From contig JAICKT010000332.1 of the NCBI GenBank assembly GCA_025927795.1, positions 1-5,140 on the forward strand: 5,140 nucleotides of DNA, given 5' to 3'. Each line of letters begins with the position of its first letter. Positions within the stretch are counted from its first letter, which is position 1. Origin of the DNA: Parafilimonas sp. GTDB taxonomy: Bacteria; Bacteroidota; Bacteroidia; Chitinophagales; Chitinophagaceae. The notes under the pieces were generated by a model that worked only from the letters and a program-made list of their open reading frames with translations, did no database searches and was not told the DNA's origin. Both the position numbers and the translations under genes were made by a program. Below, one piece after another: positions 1 through 5,140 of this stretch.

Positions 1-426
1 AAATTCCGCAGCCGTTTGCTTTTCATCCATCTGTTTACAATGCCTGATAAATTTTCCCTTTGCATCAATAAAGCGAAAATGTGTTTGATATAAACTTGCA
101 TCAGGATATTGTTCAATCAAATCATTCATCGTTTGCAAATAATTTTTATCAAACAAATCATCATGACCGATTATCGTCATGAATTCATTTTTATTAATGG
201 ATAAAATTCTCGCCCAGTTTTCTTCTATGCTTAAAGGTTTTTCTGAAGGAATTATAATAATGCGTTCATCTTTTAAAGTCTGCAGCCATTCAGCAGTTCC
301 ATCATTACTGCAATTTTCTAAAATATGTAAATTAAAATCCGGGTAAGTTTGAGCGAAGATTGATTGCACACATTCTTTTATATATTCGCCGCCATTTTTT
401 ACAGGTAAAATAATGCTAAACTTCAC
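1..426 (-). CDS. Family 2 glycosyltransferase, N-terminal part (runs off the left edge)
   Basis: This is an open frame of 142 codons from a GTG at 426-424 to the window edge, with no stop, so the C-terminal part is missing. The N-terminus (FSIILPVKNGGEYI, residues 3-16) is the usual first beta strand of GT-A fold family 2 glycosyltransferases. NCSNDGT (38-44) is a variant of the DxSxDGT nucleotide-binding motif, and GHDD (87-90) sits where the metal-binding DxD-like motif is expected. No signal peptide or membrane segment is visible in this part, so it is probably a cytoplasmic or membrane-associated enzyme. No in-frame ATG lies between the upstream stop and the GTG, so GTG is the best start. 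It begins 14 bp after the ketoreductase gene, as the last visible gene of the operon. It probably transfers a sugar to a surface glycan, perhaps the C-methyl sugar made by its neighbours. Donor and acceptor are unknown. Confidence 0.88.
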   Translation of the reverse strand, partial: MKFSIILPVKNGGEYIKECVQSIFAQTYPDFNLHILENCSNDGTAEWLQTLKDERIIIIPSEKPLSIEENWARILSINKNEFMTIIGHDDLFDKNYLQTMNDLIEQYPDASLYQTHFRFIDAKGKFIRHCKQMDEKQTAAEF

Positions 427-440
427 AAAGCAAATATGAA

Positions 441-1295
441 TTATTTTTCTGCTAAAGCCCTCTTCAATTTTTCTGCACTTCCCCAAAAATGCATTGGCTC
501 ATAATCTGTATAAGGATAATATCCAAGATTAAGTTTTATTGATTTACCGGTTTCTTTTAAATGGGCTTCAACAAATTCCTTTATTGAAACCGGAACACTG
601 CTGCAGCAATTTATAATACCATCAACATTTTTTTGCAGGGCAATCTTTACAATATATTCAGCAACAGTTTCAACAGGTAAATAATCTCTTGTTTGCTCAC
701 CGCCACTCATATTAAAAACCTTATCATTATTTGCTAACGCTTTATCAAGTTGAGATAATAATGAGTTTTCATTTTGTCCTTCTCCATACATATAAAACAA
801 GCGAATCCATTTAAAAGAAAATGAATATTCGTGTTGAAAATCTTCGATGCTTTTTCTTAATTCATTCTTGGCAATTGAATATGGATTTGAAGGCAGTGCA
901 GGCACATCTTCGCGCAAACAACCTTCCTGCATTCCATATTCCAAACAAGTTCCGGTAACAGTTAAATCTTTCAAACCATTGCTGATTAAATTTTTAAGAA
1001 ACGCTTTATGTATTGGTAAATTTTTTTCCGTATGAAAAGATGATTTATAATTCGGCAAACCTTCCCATGCAAGATGAATCACAACATCGGGTTCGTTAAA
1101 GTATAAAAAATAATTTGTGGTTAAATCGAAATGATTAAAATCAAACGGAATGTATTTTACATTATCAAACCAGAGTTGCTGCTTTGCTTTTTCTTTATTG
1201 GATGAAGTGGCAATAATTTCAACATGATGCTTTAATAATTCTTCAATTACATAATTGCCAATAAAGCCTGTTGCGCCGGTTACTAAAACTTTCAT
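441..1295 (-). CDS. NAD(P)-dependent sugar-nucleotide reductase/epimerase (extended SDR family)
   Basis: This is a 284-residue extended short-chain dehydrogenase/reductase. A Rossmann dinucleotide-binding motif VTGATGFIG covers residues 5-13. HLAWEGLPNY (74-83) follows the usual end of the fourth strand. TGTCLEYG (114-121) supplies the Ser/Thr position of the catalytic triad (T116), and Y139-x-x-x-K143 in NPYSIAKNE is the catalytic pair. The length is near that of CDP-abequose synthase-like and dTDP-4-keto-sugar reductases, which are somewhat shorter than 4,6-dehydratases. A TDK dehydratase triad is not seen, which argues for a reductase or epimerase. As the fifth gene of the pathway, directly after the C-methyltransferase, it most likely reduces the 4-keto group to finish the CDP-sugar, as NovS does in noviose synthesis. 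Its ATG overlaps the preceding TAA by one base (TAATG), suggesting translational coupling. The fold call is firm, but the substrate and the stereochemistry of reduction are inferred from context. Confidence 0.9.
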   Translation of the reverse strand: MKVLVTGATGFIGNYVIEELLKHHVEIIATSSNKEKAKQQLWFDNVKYIPFDFNHFDLTTNYFLYFNEPDVVIHLAWEGLPNYKSSFHTEKNLPIHKAFLKNLISNGLKDLTVTGTCLEYGMQEGCLREDVPALPSNPYSIAKNELRKSIEDFQHEYSFSFKWIRLFYMYGEGQNENSLLSQLDKALANNDKVFNMSGGEQTRDYLPVETVAEYIVKIALQKNVDGIINCCSSVPVSIKEFVEAHLKETGKSIKLNLGYYPYTDYEPMHFWGSAEKLKRALAEK

Positions 1296-2521
1296 TATGC
1301 AAAACTTAAATCAGGAATTGGTATTACAAATTGCGCATTCCAATCTTTTATATAACTCAATTGTTTTGTTATTTCAGCTTTTAAATTCCATGGCAGAATA
1401 ATCACATAATCCGGACGAGTTTGTTTTAAATAATCTTCATGCACAACAGGAATATGACTTGCAGGCAACCATTTATTTTGTTTGTGCGGATTAGCATCAA
1501 CAACAAAATCAATCAAATCATTTTTTATACCACAATAATTTAGTAATGTGTTTCCCTTTGCTGCTGCACCGTACGCAGCAATACTTTTACCTGCTTTTTT
1601 TTGTTCGATGAGAAAAGATGTAAAGGATAGTTTAATGTTCAAGGCTTTCTGCTGAAAATTATTATAGTAAGCTAAATTCAACATGCCTTTATCTTCTTCC
1701 TTTTTCAGCAAAGCATCAACATTTTCAGAAATGTTTTTGGTTGAATCTTTTTTATGTTTTGCATAAATACGAAGTGAGCCTCCGTGTGTTGAAAGTTCAT
1801 CTACATCGAACATTTCCAAACCTTGTGCTTCAAATATTTTTTTTACTGTGTGAAAGGATAAGTAAGAAAAATGTTCGTGATAAATTGTATCGAACTGATT
1901 GTTTTCGACCAACTGCATTAAATGCGGAAACTCCATTGTAATAATTCCTGTTGGCTTTAAAATTATTTTCATTCCGCCAACAAAGTCATTGATATCCGGA
2001 ACATGCGCCAATACATTATTGCCTAACAATAAATCAGCCTGAATTCCTTTAGCAATAAGCATTTCAGCTAATCTCACGCCAAAAAAGTCAACGATAGATT
2101 CAATTCCTTTTTCTTCTGCAACCTGCGCTGTGTTTGCTGTAGGTTCAATGCCAAGAACAGGAATATTTTTTTGTTTGAAGTATTGTAAAAGATAACCATC
2201 GTTCGATGCTATTTCAATAACCTGTGAGTTTTTATTTAAATTAAAACGCTCAGTCATTAACTCAACATATTGCTTTGCGTGTGCCAGCCAGCTTGTTGAA
2301 TAAGAAGAGTAGTAAACATAATCGTTATTAAAAATTGTATCTGATTTTTTATATTCATCCACTTGTACTAAAAAACAATTTGAACAGGTATAGACTTTTA
2401 AAGGATAAAAAACCTCCGGCTCATTTAATTGCTCTTTTGTGAGAAATGAATTGGAAGCCGGCGAATTGAATAAATCAATAAACACATGTTCCAATTCTGT
2501 TTTACAAAACCTGCATTGCAT
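1295..2521 (-). CDS. Sugar C-methyltransferase, TylC3/NovU type (SAM-dependent)
   Basis: This is a 408-residue protein with the three-part layout of SAM-dependent sugar C-methyltransferases. The N-terminal zinc-binding domain has two Cys pairs (C3-x-x-C6 and C46-x-x-C49). The central SAM domain has EIASNDGYLL (103-112) as motif I and GIEP (124-127) as the acidic ribose-binding strand. The C-terminal domain (PF08484 type) has GAAAKGNTLLN at 318-328. The motif YHEHFSY (214-220) matches the active-site Tyr/Glu/His group of the 3-C-methyltransferase TcaB9, so H217 is the likely general base, with Y214 and E216 nearby. These enzymes methylate the carbon next to a 4-keto group (C3 in TylC3/TcaB9, C5 in NovU). 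Here the substrate would be a CDP-4-keto-6-deoxyhexose made by the three upstream genes. The start is 2 bp after the epimerase stop and no Shine-Dalgarno is evident. All key residues are present and the gene looks intact. Whether C3 or C5 is methylated cannot be decided from the motifs. Confidence 0.93.
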   Translation of the reverse strand: MQCRFCKTELEHVFIDLFNSPASNSFLTKEQLNEPEVFYPLKVYTCSNCFLVQVDEYKKSDTIFNNDYVYYSSYSTSWLAHAKQYVELMTERFNLNKNSQVIEIASNDGYLLQYFKQKNIPVLGIEPTANTAQVAEEKGIESIVDFFGVRLAEMLIAKGIQADLLLGNNVLAHVPDINDFVGGMKIILKPTGIITMEFPHLMQLVENNQFDTIYHEHFSYLSFHTVKKIFEAQGLEMFDVDELSTHGGSLRIYAKHKKDSTKNISENVDALLKKEEDKGMLNLAYYNNFQQKALNIKLSFTSFLIEQKKAGKSIAAYGAAAKGNTLLNYCGIKNDLIDFVVDANPHKQNKWLPASHIPVVHEDYLKQTRPDYVIILPWNLKAEITKQLSYIKDWNAQFVIPIPDLSFA

Positions 2522-2523
2522 AA

Positions 2524-3069
2524 TTAGATTCCTTTAAAGTTTTCATTAAGATAAGGATGTGATCTATCTCTTTCCGATATAACTGTTACAGGCATTGGCC
2601 ACTCAATATTTATTTTCGGATCATCATATTTAATTCCTGCTTCAACATTTGGTTTGTAAAATTCTGTATGATGATATAAGAGTTCGCAGTTATCAGTGAG
2701 ACATAGAAAACCGTGCGCAAAACCTTCCGGTATGTACATCATTTTTTTGTTTGCTGCTGATAATTCTGCACCGAACCATTGCAAAATTGTTTTTGAATCT
2801 TTGCGAATATCAATAATAACATCAAACACTGCACCGGCAATACAGCGCACTAATTTTATTTCGCTAAATGGTGGTAATTGATAATGCATTCCGCGCAGCG
2901 AACCTTTCTTGTATGTTGCGGAATGATTCATCTGCAGCCACTCATTCATATGACCAATTTGTGAAAATTCATCCATGCAAAAATATCTTGCAAACCATCC
3001 ACGTTCATCGGTAAATGGTTCAAGTTCTATTGTATAACTGCCTTGTAATTTTGATTCAGTAAAAATCAT
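2524..3069 (-). CDS. rfbC: RmlC/RfbC-type 4-keto-6-deoxysugar 3(,5)-epimerase
   Basis: This is a 181-residue cupin enzyme of the dTDP-4-dehydrorhamnose 3,5-epimerase family, full length for the group. DERGWFAR (21-28) and the NHS segment (48-50) are substrate-binding positions. LRGMHYQ (58-64) carries the catalytic H62. IPEGFAHGF (113-121) is a conserved cupin strand. Y132 in LLYHHTEFY is at the proton-donor Tyr position, and D168 in SERD is the likely dyad partner of H62, by analogy with the His-Asp pair of RmlC. The family name implies a dTDP substrate, but this copy lies between CDP-glucose 4,6-dehydratase and a sugar C-methyltransferase. No dTDP-sugar gene (rmlA, rmlB or rmlD type) is visible nearby. 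It therefore probably works on CDP-4-keto-6-deoxyglucose. Whether it acts at C3, C5 or both is not decidable here; NovW and EvaD relatives act mainly on one carbon. Its ATG overlaps the rfbG TGA (ATGA), consistent with coupled translation. Confidence 0.92.
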   Translation of the reverse strand: MIFTESKLQGSYTIELEPFTDERGWFARYFCMDEFSQIGHMNEWLQMNHSATYKKGSLRGMHYQLPPFSEIKLVRCIAGAVFDVIIDIRKDSKTILQWFGAELSAANKKMMYIPEGFAHGFLCLTDNCELLYHHTEFYKPNVEAGIKYDDPKINIEWPMPVTVISERDRSHPYLNENFKGI

Positions 3070-4148
3070 AAGATAAAATAATTATTGATTTGCTGAAACG
3101 TATAGCCTGCCTGTGCTTCAAACGGCTGCCTATACCAATCAATTGTATATTTAATTGCTTGCTGTGCATTTAGTTTAGGTTGCCAATTCAATTCTTTTTG
3201 CGCTCTTTCAATGCTTAATTTTAAATAACCTGCTTCATGCAGCTCGTTTAAATCTGATACATCTTTCCATTCACCACCGCCCCAAATTTTTATTGCGGCT
3301 TCAACTAAATTCTTCACTTTTAAATGGTCACCTGGCAAAGGACCAAAATTATATGGCTTTGAAAATTTTTGTACATCATCGTTTAATAATCCTCCTAACA
3401 ATAAATAGCCACTTAAAGGCTCAAGCACATGCTGCCATGGACGAACTGCACTAGGGTTTCGTACTTCAATTTGTTTATTATTTTGAAGTGAACGAATAAT
3501 GTCAGGAATAATACGGTCTTTATTCCAATCGCCGCCACCAATTACATTACCTGCACGTACACTTGCAATCGCCTTTTCGTGTGTATTATAATTTTTTATG
3601 TTGAAAAAGGAATTTCTGAATGAACTAACAACTAATTCAGCACAGGCTTTGCTTGCAGCGTAAGCATCATAACCTCCAAGTGCATCATCTTCTTTATATA
3701 AAATTGAATTATCTTCTTTGTTTTCATAAACCTTGTCTGTAGTTATTACAATTACAGTACATTTTTTTTTAAGATTGATAACAGCTTCTAAAACGTTCGC
3801 TGTTCCAACAACATTCACATCAAAAGTTTCAGCAGGAATTTCATAAGAACGACGAACCAATGGTTGCGCAGCTAAGTGAAAAATATAATCAGGCTGAAAG
3901 GATTCAATCTCGTTTTGCAAACGTGTTTTATCTCTTATATCGGCGATAATACTTTCAATGTTGATGGAAGATTGAATAATGTTAAACAAACTGTTTTTAT
4001 ATTCGGGCTCTAAAGAATAGCCCTTTGTTTGCGCATTTAATGTATTTAATACAGCGCACAACCATGCACCTTTAAAACCGGTATGGCCAGTTATAAAAAT
4101 CTTTTTATTCTTATAATATGGAGTAAGCTGCATTACCAGGTTTTCCAT
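3066..4148 (-). CDS. rfbG: CDP-glucose 4,6-dehydratase
   Basis: This 360-residue extended SDR enzyme turns CDP-glucose into CDP-4-keto-6-deoxyglucose with bound NAD, the branch-point step for CDP-linked deoxysugars. The cofactor loop ITGHTGFKGAWL (19-30) is characteristic of RfbG/DdhB; the His and Lys in it set this family apart from dTDP-glucose dehydratases. HLAAQPLVRRSY (91-102), the catalytic ITTDKVYEN (135-143, with T137, D138, K139) and Y163-x-x-x-K167 are all present. VRPWQHVLEPL (after about residue 240) is the conserved substrate-binding segment. Length is normal for the family. The start shown overlaps the end of rfbF by 16 bp. A second in-frame ATG at 4133-4131 (Met6) forms TAATG with the rfbF stop, removes only five residues outside the fold, and is an equally good or better start. 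A run of nine A on the coding strand (3762-3770) encodes K127-K129. Identification is firm. Confidence 0.96.
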   Translation of the reverse strand: MENLVMQLTPYYKNKKIFITGHTGFKGAWLCAVLNTLNAQTKGYSLEPEYKNSLFNIIQSSINIESIIADIRDKTRLQNEIESFQPDYIFHLAAQPLVRRSYEIPAETFDVNVVGTANVLEAVINLKKKCTVIVITTDKVYENKEDNSILYKEDDALGGYDAYAASKACAELVVSSFRNSFFNIKNYNTHEKAIASVRAGNVIGGGDWNKDRIIPDIIRSLQNNKQIEVRNPSAVRPWQHVLEPLSGYLLLGGLLNDDVQKFSKPYNFGPLPGDHLKVKNLVEAAIKIWGGGEWKDVSDLNELHEAGYLKLSIERAQKELNWQPKLNAQQAIKYTIDWYRQPFEAQAGYTFQQINNYFIL

Positions 4149-4912
4149 TTTGCATTTCCTGATTGCCAGAGATTCTCTAATTCAATTTTATCGCGTAAAG
4201 CATCCATTGGTTTCCAAAAACCTGTGTGTTTGTATGCCACCAATTGTTTATCGCTGGCAAGTTTTTGCATAGGCGCATCTTCCCACATTATATCATCAAT
4301 ATTTTTTTCATTAAGATAGTTAAACACATCTGGTTTTAAAACAAAAAATCCGCCGTTAATCCATTTGTTATCGCCTTTTGGTTTTTCTTTAAAATGATCA
4401 ACCACGCCATCATCTTTAATTTCCATACTTCCAAATCTGCCTTCAGGTTGTACTGCTGTAACCGTTGCAATTTTATTGTGTGATTGATGAAATGCTAATA
4501 ACTCTTTTATATTTATATCGGCAACACCATCGCCATATGTCAACATGAAATTTTCGTTTCCAAGATAGCGTTGCACTTTTTTTAAACGACCGGCAGTTTT
4601 TGTATTTAATCCTGTTTCAACTAATGTAACTGTAAACGATTCTGCATTGGTATAATGCACATCCATTTTATTATTCTTCAGCTCAATCGTTATATCTGAA
4701 TTATATAAATAATACTGAACAAAATATTCTTTTATGAAATAACCTTTATAACCAAGGCAAACAATAAATTCATTAAAACCATACGTGCTGTAAATTTTCA
4801 TGATGTGCCATATAAGTGGTCTGCCGCCAATTTCTACCATTGGCTTTGGGCGCACATCTGTTTCTTCTGCCAGCCTTGTGCCTAATCCCCCTGCAAAAAT
4901 TACAACCTTCAT
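4133..4912 (-). CDS. rfbF: Glucose-1-phosphate cytidylyltransferase
   Basis: This 259-residue nucleotidyltransferase makes CDP-glucose from CTP and alpha-D-glucose-1-phosphate in the cytoplasm, the first step of the pathway encoded here. The N-terminal signature FAGGLGTRL (6-14), followed by RPKPMVEIGG (21-30) with the phosphate-binding K23, is typical of the family. CLGYKGYFIKEYF (52-64) and TYGDGVADI (125-133), with metal-binding and catalytic Asp candidates D128 and D132, are hallmarks of RfbF rather than of the dTDP-glucose enzyme RmlA. EGRFG (near 160), the NGGFFV segment and WEDAPM with the nearby FWKPMDA motif complete the family pattern. Length matches the roughly 257-residue norm. 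The ATG at 4912-4910 begins the protein directly before the first beta strand, so no earlier start is needed. It is the first gene of the operon, and its promoter should lie in the 105-bp spacer shared with a divergent gene. Identification is firm. Confidence 0.97.
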   Translation of the reverse strand: MKVVIFAGGLGTRLAEETDVRPKPMVEIGGRPLIWHIMKIYSTYGFNEFIVCLGYKGYFIKEYFVQYYLYNSDITIELKNNKMDVHYTNAESFTVTLVETGLNTKTAGRLKKVQRYLGNENFMLTYGDGVADINIKELLAFHQSHNKIATVTAVQPEGRFGSMEIKDDGVVDHFKEKPKGDNKWINGGFFVLKPDVFNYLNEKNIDDIMWEDAPMQKLASDKQLVAYKHTGFWKPMDALRDKIELENLWQSGNAKWKTW

Positions 4913-4926
4913 AGTTGAGTTTGATG

Positions 4927-4934
4927 CAAAGTAA
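4927..4934 (-). promoter_or_regulatory. Possible -7 element of the rfbF operon promoter
   Basis: Read on the minus strand this is TTACTTTG, one mismatch from the Bacteroidota -7 consensus TAnnTTTG. It would place transcription start roughly 9-10 bases upstream of the rfbF ATG, giving a very short leader. No convincing -33 TTG/TTTG lies at the expected distance. In AT-rich DNA such a match can occur by chance, so this is a weak candidate. Confidence 0.3.
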
Positions 4935-4994
4935 AAGAAATGGTTGTTAAACTGAAAGATGCCCTAAAATATCAGCTTAAAATATAATGAAGAT

Positions 4995-5002
4995 TATCTT
5001 TG
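4995..5002 (+). promoter_or_regulatory. Likely -7 element of the divergent methyltransferase gene
   Basis: TATCTTTG matches the Bacteroidota -7 consensus TAnnTTTG at every defined base. It lies 15 bp before the ATG at 5018, so transcription would start close to the start codon, leaving a leader of about 8-10 bases. This fits a gene without a Shine-Dalgarno. No clear -33 TTG is seen at the usual spacing, which limits confidence. Confidence 0.45.
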
Positions 5003-5017
5003 ATTTAATATAATATC

Positions 5018-5140
5018 ATGAGATCACTACGTGAAATATTTGAAACGCATAACGACCGACTTTTAGATAAATGGAATCATTATATTGAAATTTGTGACCG
5101 GCATTTTTCTATTTTCAGAAATCAAGAAATTGCATTCATT
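5018..5140 (+). CDS. Class I SAM-dependent methyltransferase, MycE/CmcI-like, N-terminal fragment
   Basis: These are 41 codons from the ATG at 5018 that stay open to the window edge; the rest of the gene lies outside. The visible residues include DKWNHYIEI (17-25) and DRHFSIFRNQE (27-37). This pattern (a K-W-x-H-Y run, then a Y/C-D-R-H-F motif, then a strand leading to the SAM motif) is one I recognise from the start of class I methyltransferases related to the macrolide sugar O-methyltransferase MycE and the cephalosporin-cluster protein CmcI. The SAM-binding glycine motif itself would follow just past the edge and is not visible, so the call rests on the N-terminus alone. The gene diverges from the CDP-sugar operon across a 105-bp spacer. 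A sugar O-methyltransferase would fit the setting, but such genes are also scattered through many surface-glycan loci with unknown substrates. Confidence 0.6.
   Translation, partial: MRSLREIFETHNDRLLDKWNHYIEICDRHFSIFRNQEIAFI

Larger units (their letters stand above)
4913..5017. promoter_or_regulatory. Divergent intergenic promoter region
   Basis: This AT-rich 105-bp spacer lies between two genes that start in opposite directions, so it must hold the 5' signals of both, unless the promoters lie inside the genes. Neither start codon has a recognisable Shine-Dalgarno. It contains short direct repeats (TAAAATAT at 4965-4972 and 4978-4985; AATATAAT at 4981-4988 and 5007-5014), which may be no more than AT-rich composition. 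No hairpin resembling a terminator or riboswitch was recognised. Confidence 0.6.

Noticed and set aside
847..1035. Plus-strand open frame of 62 codons
   Set aside because: It lies wholly inside the reductase gene on the opposite strand, has no family resemblance, and the minus-strand protein has clear SDR motifs across the same bases.
1741..1941. Plus-strand open frame of 66 codons
   Set aside because: Antisense to the conserved part of the C-methyltransferase that includes YHEH; no recognisable domain or start signal.
2696..2881. Plus-strand open frame of 61 codons
   Set aside because: Antisense to the catalytic core of the epimerase; its composition is a by-product of the real gene.
2524..3069. 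Reading the locus as an ordinary dTDP-L-rhamnose (rml) operon because of the RmlC homologue
   Set aside because: The nucleotidyltransferase and dehydratase carry RfbF and RfbG signatures (YGDGVADI, GHTGFKG), not RmlA/RmlB ones, and a C-methyltransferase follows.
4083..4319. Plus-strand open frame of 78 codons
   Set aside because: Antisense to the rfbF/rfbG junction, with both minus-strand genes well supported by motifs there; the hydrophobic stretches are a frame artefact.
4965..5014. Short AT direct repeats (TAAAATAT twice, AATATAAT twice) as a possible operator
   Set aside because: Eight-base A/T-only repeats are expected by chance in such AT-rich spacer DNA, and there is no palindromic regulator site; kept only as a remark on the promoter region.
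1..5140. Mobile elements, CRISPR arrays, tRNA or other RNA genes, intrinsic terminators
   Set aside because: No transposase motifs, regularly spaced repeats, tRNA-like folds or GC-rich hairpins with T tails were recognised; nearly all bases are accounted for by genes.

Overview
This AT-rich window looks like chromosomal DNA of a member of the Bacteroidota. The grounds are indirect. The genes lack recognisable Shine-Dalgarno sequences, they are packed with start/stop overlaps, and the divergent promoter region has an exact match to the Bacteroidota -7 element TAnnTTTG. The protein sequences have the Lys/Asn/Ile-rich flavour usual for that phylum. No rRNA or other lineage marker is present, so the placement is an inference.

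Layout: positions 1-4912 hold six genes on the minus strand, read from right to left as one apparent operon. In transcription order they are a glucose-1-phosphate cytidylyltransferase (rfbF), a CDP-glucose 4,6-dehydratase (rfbG), an RmlC/RfbC-type sugar epimerase, a TylC3/NovU-type sugar C-methyltransferase, an NAD(P)-dependent sugar ketoreductase/epimerase, and the first 142 codons of a family 2 glycosyltransferase that runs off the left edge. Successive genes overlap by 1-16 bp or are 2-14 bp apart. A 105-bp spacer (4913-5017) separates this operon from a divergent plus-strand gene. Only the first 41 codons of that gene are visible, and they resemble the N-terminus of MycE/CmcI-like class I SAM-dependent methyltransferases.

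Together the five complete enzymes form a coherent nucleotide-sugar pathway: glucose-1-phosphate -> CDP-glucose -> CDP-4-keto-6-deoxyglucose -> epimerisation at C3 and/or C5 -> C-methylation next to the 4-keto group -> reduction of the 4-keto group. The predicted product is a CDP-activated, C-methyl-branched 6-deoxyhexose, which the glycosyltransferase would pass to a surface polysaccharide, LPS or another glycan. The enzyme set is step-for-step analogous to the dTDP-noviose set (NovV/T/W/U/S), but here it starts from CDP-glucose. It differs from the classical CDP-3,6-dideoxyhexose route (abequose, paratose, tyvelose) because no RfbH-type 3-dehydratase gene lies in this stretch. A known sugar with matching chemistry is CDP-vinelose of Azotobacter (a 3-C-methyl, 2-O-methyl 6-deoxy-L-talose). 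The exact sugar made here cannot be read from sequence alone.

No mobile element, CRISPR array, RNA gene or intrinsic terminator was recognised. No gene-free stretch exceeds 105 bp.
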